64,000 bases of DNA, from positions 1,375,174 to 1,439,173 of the forward strand of contig CP151667.1 in the NCBI GenBank assembly GCA_038400315.1, given 5' to 3'. The DNA is from Isosphaeraceae bacterium EP7. Its GTDB lineage: Bacteria > Planctomycetota > Planctomycetia > Isosphaerales > Isosphaeraceae. Positions 26,175 to 34,089 of this stretch are shown here, in pieces (position 1 is the stretch's first letter; every line of letters starts with the position of its first letter). A program made the translations under genes and the position numbers. The notes beneath the pieces were generated by a model, which was given only the letters and a program-made list of their open reading frames with translations, was not told where the DNA came from and did no database searches.

Positions 26175-26549
26175 TCACTCGGCGGCTTCGACCACGCGGG
26201 CGATGCTGCCGCGGCTGAATGTCAGGCGCATCTTGTTGTCATCGTCGACCCGAAGCACGACCTTGTCGGCCGCCTTGTCGATGGAGACGACGGTGCCGTA
26301 GAGGCCCATGTTGGTGATGACCTTGTCCCTGGGCTTCAGCGCGTCGACCGTCGCCCTGAGCTTCTTGGCCGCCTGTTGCTGGGGGCGGATGAGCACCAGG
26401 TAGAAGATGGGCAGCATCGGCAGGAGGGGCAGCAGGTTTACCAGGGGATTCCCGCTGGGGGCCTGCGGGGCGGGGGCCGCCTGGGCTTGGGCGAAAAGCA
26501 TCACAAGGTCGAGCGGGCCGAGCATATCATCCATCCGTCGGTCGGGCAT
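26175..26549 (-). CDS. yajC: YajC, preprotein translocase accessory subunit
   Basis: A small single-span membrane protein that associates with SecDF. The product of 124 residues has the hydrophobic helix LLPLLPMLPIFYLVLIRPQQ ending in the diagnostic RPQQ. A KPRDKVITNMGLYGTVVSID domain follows, then a short basic C-terminal part. This is the normal size and layout. The start is uncertain: ATG at 26549, or at 26534 five residues later; neither has a clear ribosome site. A 182-base gap, which includes a CCGGCG/CGCCGG hairpin at 26122-26137, separates it from secDF. The order tgt, yajC, secDF is the classic conserved operon. Confidence 0.93.
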   Translation of the reverse strand: MPDRRMDDMLGPLDLVMLFAQAQAAPAPQAPSGNPLVNLLPLLPMLPIFYLVLIRPQQQAAKKLRATVDALKPRDKVITNMGLYGTVVSIDKAADKVVLRVDDDNKMRLTFSRGSIARVVEAAE

Positions 26550-26612
26550 TCATAGCGGTGGTCGAGGGTGCCGGCGGGCCGTCCGGCCCGGCCTCACGGA
26601 GCACTGTAACGT

Positions 26613-27773
26613 CTAGGGCCCGAGAACGTCCAGGATTTCCAGCTTGAATGGGACATACGTCCCCGCGCGGATCGCTTTGCGGGCTTGCGCCATTAGCCGG
26701 TGGATGTAACTGAGGTTGTGAATCGACGCCAGGATCGGCCCGAGCATCTCGCCCGCGTTGAACAGGTGGCGGAGATAGCCCCGGCTGAACCGGCGACAGG
26801 CCAGGCAGTCGCAGCCAACCTCGATGGGCCCGGGATCGAGCTTGTGCACGGCGTTGCGCAGCTTGACGGGGCCGGCGGAGGTCAGGCAAGTCGCGTTGCG
26901 GCCGTTGCGGGTGGGGAGCACGCAGTCGAACAGGTCGATGCCGGTCTCGATGGCGTCGAGCATGTCCTGTGGCCGGCCAACCCCCATCAGGTAGCGAGGC
27001 CGGTCGTCGGGCAAGTGGTGCGTGCTGGCCCTGAGGGCGGCCCGGACCTCGTCACGGGTCTCGCCGACGCTGACCCCGCCGACGGCATAACCGTCGAAGT
27101 CCATCTCCACCAGGGCCTCGGCGCAGCCGGCGCGAAGGTCCTCGTGAGACCCCCCCTGGACGATTGCGAACAGGGACTGGTCGGTGCGGGTGTGGGCGTC
27201 CTTGCAGCGACGTGCCCAGCGGACAGTGCGCCCGGTGGCGTCGGCCACGGCGGACTTCGCCGCGGGGAGCGCGGGGCAGTGATCCAGGCACATGGCGACG
27301 TCGGCGCCGAGGGCCTCCTGGATCGTGACGGCGCGTTCCGGCGTGAGGTCCAGGAGGCTGCCATCGAGGTGCGACCGGAAGGCGACGCCTTCCTCGGTGA
27401 GCTTCGACCGCGCCGAGAGGCTGAACGCCTGGAATCCGCCCGAATCGGTGAGGATCGGCCCTTGCCAGTCCATGAAGGAGTGCAGGCCGCCGAGGGTCTG
27501 GATGACGGCCTCGCCGGGGCGGAGGGCCAGGTGATAGGTGTTGGCCAGGACCATCCGGCTGCCGGTTTCAATCAGCTGGTCCGGGGTCAGACCTTTGACC
27601 GTCCCCTGGGTGCCGACCGGCATGAACGCGGGGGTTTCCAGGCTGCCGTGCGGTGTGTGGAGGATGCCGAGACGCGCGCCGGAGCCGGGATCGCGGCAGA
27701 CCACTTCAATCCGGACTGGGCGGGGCAACGCGGGGCCTCGGTGCGGGGGAGAGGGATGGTCGTCCGGGCGCAT
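26613..27773 (-). CDS. tgt: tRNA-guanine transglycosylase (queuine tRNA-ribosyltransferase)
   Basis: Exchanges the wobble guanine 34 of GUN-anticodon tRNAs for preQ1 in bacteria. The 386-residue protein has the acid/base D110 in TDSGGFQ and the nucleophile D283 in [13 protein letters not shown]. The substrate loop is LFAIVQGG, and the zinc site is C321, C323, C326 and H352 (CDCLAC with SIHNL 26 residues on). It therefore looks fully active. The GTG at 27809 would add 12 residues; the ATG at 27773 is used. It heads the tgt-yajC-secDF operon and complements queD-queC at 4504-5636. Confidence 0.95.
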   Translation of the reverse strand: MRPDDHPSPPHRGPALPRPVRIEVVCRDPGSGARLGILHTPHGSLETPAFMPVGTQGTVKGLTPDQLIETGSRMVLANTYHLALRPGEAVIQTLGGLHSFMDWQGPILTDSGGFQAFSLSARSKLTEEGVAFRSHLDGSLLDLTPERAVTIQEALGADVAMCLDHCPALPAAKSAVADATGRTVRWARRCKDAHTRTDQSLFAIVQGGSHEDLRAGCAEALVEMDFDGYAVGGVSVGETRDEVRAALRASTHHLPDDRPRYLMGVGRPQDMLDAIETGIDLFDCVLPTRNGRNATCLTSAGPVKLRNAVHKLDPGPIEVGCDCLACRRFSRGYLRHLFNAGEMLGPILASIHNLSYIHRLMAQARKAIRAGTYVPFKLEILDVLGP

Positions 27774-27816
27774 CTTCGACCGGCACGATGATTCGGGGTC
27801 TCTGAACACAATGCGA

Positions 27817-27849
27817 TTGCCACGCGTCCAGTCGGAGGACGCGTGGCAA
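27817..27849 (-). terminator. Long perfect hairpin between the alpha-CTD gene and tgt
   Basis: TTGCCACGCGTCC (27817-27829) and GGACGCGTGGCAA (27837-27849) form a perfect 13-bp stem with a 7-base loop. It lies 43 bases after the stop of the TPR/alpha-CTD gene. No T-run follows on the minus strand, so it may be a terminator or a processing hairpin. Confidence 0.5.
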
Positions 27850-27892
27850 CCGGGGTCGTCTCGGGGAATAGATCAGTGACCGCGGGCGAAAC

Positions 27893-29281
27893 TCACTCGT
27901 TCTTGAGCTTGAGATTCAGCTCGGCGAGCTTCTCACGGACTTCATTGAGGGAGGTCACGCCGAAGTTCTTGCATTCGAGGAGCTGGTCGCCGGTGTAGCT
28001 GAGCAGCTCGCCGACGGTCTGGCAGCCGAGCTTCGTCATGCACTTGCGGGCGCGGACGGAGAGGTTCAGCTCACTGATGGTCCTGGCCATCATGGCCCGC
28101 TCTTCCTGCGACATCTCGGTGTGGCCGGAGTCGTGCCCGCCCATTCCGCCGCCGCCACCACCGCCGCCGCCACCGCCGCTGCCGCCAAGTCCGGCTGCCG
28201 CCGCGTGTTGCTGGCCGCCTTCGAGGGCGAGGCCGAGCCAGAGGCCCTTCGACTGCATCATCTCCTTGATCTCGGCGAGGCTGGTCTCGCCGAAGTTCTT
28301 GGAGGCGAGCAGCGCGGCCTCGGTGGTCCGGGTGAGGTCGCCGAGCGTCCGGATGTTCATCTTGCGGAGGCAGTTACGGCTCCGGACCGACAGCTCGAAG
28401 TCGGTGACCGGGATCTCCATGAGCTTGCCCTTGGCGAGATTGTCTCGCTCAAGGTTCTCGTCATAGTACATGTCGCGGCTGGCGCGACAGTCGCGGAAGA
28501 AGAGGCGGGCGCGGGGCTGGTTGGGGTCGAAGGAGAGCACCTGGCGGTAGCACTTCTCCGCCTCGCGGAACTCCATCCTGTCTTCGTACAGGACGCCCAG
28601 GTTGATGAGGGCGGCCATGGGGACGGGGGGCCGCTTCAGGCACTCGCGGTAATATTCGAGTGCCTCGCCATCGTTGCCATTGAGGTCGTTGTAATAAGCC
28701 AGCTCGAACAAGGCGCCGGTGTGCTGCCTGTCCGAGGCGATCGCCTTCTCGAACTCGGAGACGGCGCCGGTGATGTCGCCTTCGAGGGTCAGCAGGCTAC
28801 CGAGCTGGAAATGGTACTCGGCGGTCCCGCCGGAGCCGGTTTCGAGCGTGTCGAGCAGGGCACGGGCCTCTTCGACGCGGCCGGCGCGGCGAAGGGCGCC
28901 GACGCGGTGGAGTTCGGAGACGCGGGGCTCGTGGCCGGCGGCGGCGGCGGCGGCGAAGGCCGCGGCGGCGTCGTCCCAACGCTGGATGTTCTGGTAAGCA
29001 AGGCCCTTGTGGAACAGGCCGAGGCCGTTGTCGCCCGCCCGATTGAGATGGTCAAGGCCGTGCTGGTAGCGGCCCATGAGGACCTCGCCGACACCGATCC
29101 GGAGCGAGGCATCGGGGACGGGGTTGGCCTTGTGTCGATCGCGGATGACCGCCACGGCGTCGCGCAGGGTGCGATAGCGCGACGGGTCTCGCCCGAGCGC
29201 CTCACGCAGGTCGGCGACGGCCGAGGCGGTGAAGGGTTCGCGGTCAAGCAGGGTGCGGACATCGGAAGTCAGTTCGGCCAT
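27893..29281 (-). CDS. TPR protein with two RNA polymerase alpha-CTD-like domains
   Basis: A 462-residue protein joining tetratricopeptide repeats (about residues 60-280) to two modules resembling the C-terminal domain of RNA polymerase alpha. Module 1 (about 287-345) has FELSVRSRNCLRKMNI and KNFGETSLAEIKEMM; module 2 (about 394-462) has LNLSVRARKCMTKLGC and KNFGVTSLNEVREKLAEL. Both match the alpha-CTD helix-hairpin-helix. Module 1 keeps the Arg and Asn-Cys that contact UP-element DNA in E. coli alpha (R265, N268, C269 equivalents). Module 2 has Lys in place of the Asn. A Gly-rich linker (about 364-384) separates them. The rest of alpha is missing, so this is an accessory, possibly transcription-linked protein, known only as a hypothetical in planctomycetes. 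The ATG at 29281 has GAGGAG upstream. Confidence 0.85.
   Translation of the reverse strand: MAELTSDVRTLLDREPFTASAVADLREALGRDPSRYRTLRDAVAVIRDRHKANPVPDASLRIGVGEVLMGRYQHGLDHLNRAGDNGLGLFHKGLAYQNIQRWDDAAAAFAAAAAAGHEPRVSELHRVGALRRAGRVEEARALLDTLETGSGGTAEYHFQLGSLLTLEGDITGAVSEFEKAIASDRQHTGALFELAYYNDLNGNDGEALEYYRECLKRPPVPMAALINLGVLYEDRMEFREAEKCYRQVLSFDPNQPRARLFFRDCRASRDMYYDENLERDNLAKGKLMEIPVTDFELSVRSRNCLRKMNIRTLGDLTRTTEAALLASKNFGETSLAEIKEMMQSKGLWLGLALEGGQQHAAAAGLGGSGGGGGGGGGGGMGGHDSGHTEMSQEERAMMARTISELNLSVRARKCMTKLGCQTVGELLSYTGDQLLECKNFGVTSLNEVREKLAELNLKLKNE
28146..28186. repeat. CCG-rich simple repeat coding for the Gly linker
   Basis: A run of CCG/CCA triplets, all read as Gly on the minus strand, lies between the two alpha-CTD modules. 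Slippage could change linker length in steps of one residue. Confidence 0.7.
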
Positions 29282-29393
29282 CCGTCTCGATCTCCTCACC
29301 ATCCGACGCCAAGCACGGGAGGGCGCGCATGGACCGCGGGCCAAGTCTCGTCCCAGACTGACGCTCGCGCCGGTGGCCTATCAATGGACACTC

Positions 29394-29421
29394 AGTCTAA
29401 CAGGACTCACGCGAAGTGCAA
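29394..29421 (-). promoter_or_regulatory. Predicted promoter of the TPR/alpha-CTD gene
   Basis: Read on the minus strand, TTGCAC (29421-29416) and TAGACT (29399-29394) are 16 bases apart, giving a leader of about 105 bases. Confidence 0.4.
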
Positions 29422-29630
29422 GCCCCCGATCAATGCATGCGTGTGCGTCAGGGCTTCCGGGCGGTTCGCGGGGCACTCCTCCATGTTCCCGGGCGAACGA
29501 TGGACCGCGATTGGGAGGGGAACCCACGAGCGGGGATGGCCCGACCCAGCCTGGAATCCGAGGACAGGTCCCTTCGGCATTGAGGCGGCTCGACTTGAGT
29601 CGAACCGGGTCGGAATGGTCGGATCTCGGC

Positions 29631-29659
29631 TTGACCTGGATTGTGGCCGGGGCAATACT
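29631..29659 (+). promoter_or_regulatory. Predicted promoter of the polysaccharide locus
   Basis: TTGACC (29631-29636) and AATACT (29654-29659) are 17 bases apart. Transcription would start near 29666, leaving a leader of about 385 bases before the first gene at 30051. Confidence 0.4.
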
Positions 29660-30050
29660 GCCCTCGCCTACAGAGGTCTCCGGCCCTGGCGGAACGGCCT
29701 CGGCGGATCGACCCGGAAATTGCACCTACAGAGGATCGCGTTGGATCGCGAATCATTCATGCGCATGGATGTGCGGGGGCTCGCGTCGACCTGACGCGGA
29801 TCGGTCGGCGGGATGCCGGCGATCGCAGCGGCCCCAGTTTCTCACCGATCTCCGACTGTGTTGCGTCTCACGAAGTCGTGGCAGGCGCAACATCACGTCG
29901 TCGCCTCTCGGCGTCGTCGCACGTGCTTGCCGCGTTGCGCGCCGTCGAGGGCTCCCCGCAGTCTCGCCGGCCTGCCGATGGAACCAGGCGCAGGGCAATC
30001 GCCGCGGACCGGACCGTCCCGACGCACCCCGTCGAGGAAACGCCCCAGAC

Positions 30051-31781
30051 ATGATGATCTCGAACGCTTATCTGATGATTTTCGCCGTCGCCTTCATGGG
30101 CTGCGTCCTGGCGACCCCGGTCGTCACGCGTATTGCGGTCTGGGCCGGCGCGATCGACAAGCCCGACCAGTTCCGTCGGGTCCATAAGGGGGCGACCCCG
30201 AGGATGGGGGGATTGGGCCTGGCCTTCGGCATCGCGCTGGGGCTGCTCACCGCCGCATTGGGTGCGCCTCCCGCGGATTGGTCGGAGTTCGAGGCCTGGC
30301 GGGCGACGCTCCTGCCGATCGCCTGCGCCGGCCTGATCGTCCTGCTGATTGGCGCGGTCGACGACTCGAAGGAGATGTCGCCGAGGGTCAAGCTCCTGGG
30401 GCAGGGGGCCGCGGTCCTGGTCCTCTATATGGGCGGGATCCGGGTGCATGGCCTGAACCTGCTGGGGTTCTCCATCGACCTGAGCCGGCCGACGTTCGAG
30501 CTGGCCCTGGCGGGCGGGACGCTCTCGGTCGCGTTGCCATCCTTGCTTGCCACGACGTTCTGGTTCCTCGCCTGCATGAACATCTGGAACCTGATCGACG
30601 GCATGGATGGGCTGGCCTCGGGCGTGGGCCTGCTCGTCAGCGGCACTCTGATGCTTGTGGCGATTCACCAGGACAACCTAGGTGTGGCCATCCTGGCCGC
30701 GTCGTTGGCCGGCAGCCTGGCGGGGTTCCTCCTGTACAACTGGCATCCGGCCTGCATCTTCCTGGGCGACAGCGGCAGCCTGCTGATCGGGCTCCTGATC
30801 GGTGTGATCGGCGTCCAGGGGTCGTTGAAGGGCCCCTCGACGATCTCGATCCTATTCCCGATCCTGGCGATGGGCCTGCCGATCTCCGACACGGCGATGG
30901 CGATCTTCCGCCGCTGGGTGAGGAACCTGCCGCTCAGCTCGGCCGACCGTCGGCATGTCCATCACCTTCTCATCGGCCTAGGCCTGAACCCGGCGCAGGC
31001 GGCCTTGTTGCTGTACTGCTTCTCGGGGTTCCTCTGCGGCGTGGTCATGATCGGCGTGGCCTTCAATAATGAAGTGCTGGCCCTGGTGCTGGGGATTTCG
31101 GGCTGCCTGGCCTTCCTGCTGATTCTGACGAGCCGCCGCGATGAGCTCGCCTGCCTGCGGGGCGACCTCCAGAGCCGGCTGGTTCGCGGGCGGCAGGAGC
31201 GGTTCGCGGCGAAGGTGACCTGGGAGGCGATCCAGCGCATCGAGCTCTGCGAGACGCCCGACCGGGTCCACGAGATCGTGGCCGATAGCGCCCGCAAGCT
31301 GGGCTGCGACTCGCTGCGGGTCGAGTGCTTTCGGCGGGGCGAGTCGATCTTCCGCCGCGAGGTCGAATCGTTGCGGGAGCTGAATGCCGAGACGCCGGTG
31401 TCGGGCCCGACGGCCACGTTCCGACTGGATTGCGGAGACGACCTGGAGATGGCGGTCTCGCTGCATCAGGACTCCGAGTCGAGCCTTGAGGCGGACATCG
31501 CCTTCCGGTTCCTTCAGCGGCTCTCGCTTGCCACCGCCGAGCGGGTGGGTCTTCTGATGGATCGCGAAGAATCGCCCGTCACCGCGACTGATACCGCGCC
31601 GCGTCCCGCGGCTCCCCGGGTGATCGCGTCTCAGACGCCCGCGGCGGAGCCCCGCGAAATTCTGGCGGTTCCGGCGGGCTTCCTGATCGCGCCCGTCTGG
31701 ACTCCGCTCAACCGACTGCGCTCGATGATCCGAGGCGGTTCCGGCACGATGCCACGCCATCCTTCGCTCACCGACGAGTAA
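30051..31781 (+). CDS. WecA/MraY-family sugar-phosphate transferase with C-terminal extension
   Basis: Starts polysaccharide repeat-unit synthesis by moving a sugar-1-phosphate from a UDP-sugar to undecaprenyl phosphate in the inner membrane. Family motifs in the 576-residue product are IGAVDDSKEM (about residue 101), MNIWNLIDGMDGLASG (about 176-191), FLGDSGSLLIG (about 236) and DRRHVHHLLIGLG (about 299). About ten membrane helices end near residue 360. A soluble C-terminal part of roughly 210 residues follows; AIQRIELCETPDRVHEIV and KLGCDSLRVECFRRG look like the start of a GAF-type fold. That extension is absent from ordinary WecA. GAGGAAAC precedes the ATG pair at 30051/30054. First gene of the locus. 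Confidence 0.9.
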   Translation: MMISNAYLMIFAVAFMGCVLATPVVTRIAVWAGAIDKPDQFRRVHKGATPRMGGLGLAFGIALGLLTAALGAPPADWSEFEAWRATLLPIACAGLIVLLIGAVDDSKEMSPRVKLLGQGAAVLVLYMGGIRVHGLNLLGFSIDLSRPTFELALAGGTLSVALPSLLATTFWFLACMNIWNLIDGMDGLASGVGLLVSGTLMLVAIHQDNLGVAILAASLAGSLAGFLLYNWHPACIFLGDSGSLLIGLLIGVIGVQGSLKGPSTISILFPILAMGLPISDTAMAIFRRWVRNLPLSSADRRHVHHLLIGLGLNPAQAALLLYCFSGFLCGVVMIGVAFNNEVLALVLGISGCLAFLLILTSRRDELACLRGDLQSRLVRGRQERFAAKVTWEAIQRIELCETPDRVHEIVADSARKLGCDSLRVECFRRGESIFRREVESLRELNAETPVSGPTATFRLDCGDDLEMAVSLHQDSESSLEADIAFRFLQRLSLATAERVGLLMDREESPVTATDTAPRPAAPRVIASQTPAAEPREILAVPAGFLIAPVWTPLNRLRSMIRGGSGTMPRHPSLTDE

Positions 31782-31795
31782 TCTCACCGGGAGAC

Positions 31796-34063
31796 ATGCG
31801 TTCCATGGATGGAATCCAAGCCTACAACGCGGCCCCCAGGCCCGCCCCGACGACCAGCTACGGTGCGTCCGCGGGCCACCTGCACGCCCACGTGATCCCG
31901 CACTCGAGCGGCGCGACGAAGGGGCCTGCCGATTACCTCAGGGCGTTGCGCCGGCGGTTCTGGCTGGCCCTGGCCCTGGCCTTCCCGATCATCATGGCCG
32001 GCTCCTGGTACGCACTTCGGCTGACGCCGATCTACCGGTCGGTCGCGGAGATCAAGATCGAACGCCCGCAGAGCGACCACGGGATGAGCGCCCTGCTGGC
32101 CCACGACGTGGTGAGGCGGGACGCCGAGGCGGACGCGAAGTTCGCGCCCAACCAGATCCAGATCCTGCGCAGCAAATACCTGGCCGACAAGGTTCTGACC
32201 CGGCCCGAGATCGTCCAGTCGGCGGCCGCCGGGACCGACCTCGCGGCCGAGCTGATGGCCAACCTCCAGCACAAGATCCAGCCCGGGACGAGCCACTACC
32301 ACATCTCGTTGGAGGGGACGGACCCGGCGCAGACGATGGTGCTACTGCGGGCCCTGCTCGCGGAATTCAAGGACCGCAGCAAGGAGGAGAGCAGCGCCCT
32401 CCTGGAGCGGAACAAGCACTTCGCGGCCGAGCAGCTGAACACCCTGCAAAAGAAGTTGGCCGTCCTCGACTCGGAGATCACCCGCCGACTGACGAGCTCG
32501 ACGACGATCGGCCCCGAGGGGAAGAGTCTCGTTGAGGACGAATATGAATATCTGAAGGGGATGGAGGCCCGCAAGCAGAATCAGGTGGACGACCTCGCCC
32601 AGAAGATGCAGCTCGAGAGCCTTTATCCGACCCTTCGCGACGCATCGCCGGCCAACCCTTCCGCCGGAGCTCTGGCCGAGCTGGAACGGCAGCGGCGCCT
32701 GCTGACCGGCCGGATGAAGAAGGCGATGAAGGCGACCAGGAATCCCAAGGGAGACCCCGGCCTGAAATTCCTGTCGGGCGAGTTGAACGAGGTAATGGAC
32801 GAGATCCAGCAGTATCGCCAAGGTGCCACGGCTCCCGTCGAGCACGAGGACCGGACGGGCTTCGTGATCGAGACCGCCAAGGCCGAGGTCGAGAGCATCC
32901 ATGAGAAGGCCAAGTCGGCCCTGACGAAGTTGCAGGACTCGATGCCCGACCTCCACGACTTCCAGAACCTGATGGAAGAGCGTCGGCGCGTTCATGTGCT
33001 CCTTGCCGAGACCGAGGGCAAGAAGCAGAGCTATGACGCGATCTCGCAGACGCAGGGCGAGCCCGTCACGATCATCAGCAATGCGAGCGAGCCGACGACG
33101 CCGGTCCGGCCGAACCGGCCGGTCTACTTCATCGCCTGCGCCATCCTTGGCCTCGGGCTTGGCGTCGGCCTGGTCTGCGGCATGGAGCACCTGGATAAGT
33201 CGGTGAAGGTGCCCGAGCACCTGACCACAGGACTGGGACTGCCACTCTTCGGCGTCATCCCGCGCATCCGCAGGACGGCCCGCGTCCACCGAGGCGGGCA
33301 CCTCTGGACCCCCGGCGCACCAACATCGTTGGAGGCGGACGCCTATCGCAATTTGCGGGCGAGTCTGCTGGGCCTGACCGGGCCCGACGGGCCGATGGTC
33401 ACGCTGCTGATCACCAGCGCCAAGGCCGGCGAGGGGAAGAGCACCACGGCCCTGAACCTGGCCGCCACCTGTGCCCGCGCCGGTGAGCGGACTCTGCTGG
33501 TGGACGTGGACTTCCGCCGTCCCAGCCTGGCGTCGGCGTTCCCAGACGACGGGCACAATCTCGGACTGGTCGACGTGCTGGCCGAGGATATCCCCTGGTC
33601 GCGGGCTGTTGTCCGGACCGAGATCCCCAACCTCGACTTCATCCCGGCGGGCGACACGAGCAAGATCCCCGTCGAGATCCTGGGCACGCTGGAGATGCGC
33701 CAGCTTCTGAAGAGCCTGTCGCAGCATCACTATGACCGCGTCATCCTGGATGGGCCGGCGATCCTTGGCCTGGCCGACTGCCGGATGCTGGGCCGGATGG
33801 TGGACGGGGCCCTGATGGTGGTGCGGGCCGGTGCCCTGGAGCTGCGGCCCTTGCAGCGTGCCAAGGCGATGCTCGAACAGTCGAAGGTGCCGCTCGTCGG
33901 TGTTGTGTTCAATGCCCTGTCGGACGACTGGGAAAACTGGTCGAGCTATGGCAGAGAGGCCCTCTTCACGACGGGCCTGGAGCTTGGCCGCGAGGCGCGG
34001 GCGGATGGGTCGGACGATGAGGCCGCGGCGCTGCCCGCGGGCTCGGGGTCGTTCCGGTCCTGA
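31796..34063 (+). CDS. Wzz-type chain-length regulator fused to a BY-kinase-like ATPase
   Basis: A 755-residue polysaccharide co-polymerase. The N-terminal Wzz domain has a membrane helix at about residues 55-76, a long coiled-coil periplasmic region, the PxxP segment TPVRPNRPVYF and a second helix (about 443-462). The cytoplasmic ATPase shows Walker A SAKAGEGKSTTALNLA (about 540-555), Walker A' LLVDVDFRRPS (about 567) and Walker B RVILDGPAIL (about 648). BY-kinases usually end in a Tyr-rich cluster; the C-terminus here has a single Tyr (SSYGREAL) and then an Ala/Gly/Ser tail. Autophosphorylation of a tail cluster is therefore doubtful. GGGAG is seven bases before the ATG. The gene begins 14 bases after the transferase. 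Confidence 0.92.
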   Translation: MRSMDGIQAYNAAPRPAPTTSYGASAGHLHAHVIPHSSGATKGPADYLRALRRRFWLALALAFPIIMAGSWYALRLTPIYRSVAEIKIERPQSDHGMSALLAHDVVRRDAEADAKFAPNQIQILRSKYLADKVLTRPEIVQSAAAGTDLAAELMANLQHKIQPGTSHYHISLEGTDPAQTMVLLRALLAEFKDRSKEESSALLERNKHFAAEQLNTLQKKLAVLDSEITRRLTSSTTIGPEGKSLVEDEYEYLKGMEARKQNQVDDLAQKMQLESLYPTLRDASPANPSAGALAELERQRRLLTGRMKKAMKATRNPKGDPGLKFLSGELNEVMDEIQQYRQGATAPVEHEDRTGFVIETAKAEVESIHEKAKSALTKLQDSMPDLHDFQNLMEERRRVHVLLAETEGKKQSYDAISQTQGEPVTIISNASEPTTPVRPNRPVYFIACAILGLGLGVGLVCGMEHLDKSVKVPEHLTTGLGLPLFGVIPRIRRTARVHRGGHLWTPGAPTSLEADAYRNLRASLLGLTGPDGPMVTLLITSAKAGEGKSTTALNLAATCARAGERTLLVDVDFRRPSLASAFPDDGHNLGLVDVLAEDIPWSRAVVRTEIPNLDFIPAGDTSKIPVEILGTLEMRQLLKSLSQHHYDRVILDGPAILGLADCRMLGRMVDGALMVVRAGALELRPLQRAKAMLEQSKVPLVGVVFNALSDDWENWSSYGREALFTTGLELGREARADGSDDEAAALPAGSGSFRS

Positions 34064-34089
34064 ATCGAGACTCGCACGGAGGCGGTCGC

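Larger units (their letters stand above)
29282..30050. other. Gene-free divergent region before the polysaccharide locus
   Basis: This 769-base gap separates the leftward alpha-CTD gene from the rightward polysaccharide genes and holds a predicted promoter for each. The frame upstream of the first polysaccharide gene stays open over the whole gap, but its translation looks unlike protein and has no ribosome site. No RNA family was recognised. Confidence 0.6.

Noticed and set aside
29229-30050. An N-terminal extension of 274 codons on the WecA-type gene
   Set aside because: The extension lacks any protein-like pattern and crosses both predicted promoters. The membrane domain starts properly at 30051 with a ribosome site upstream.
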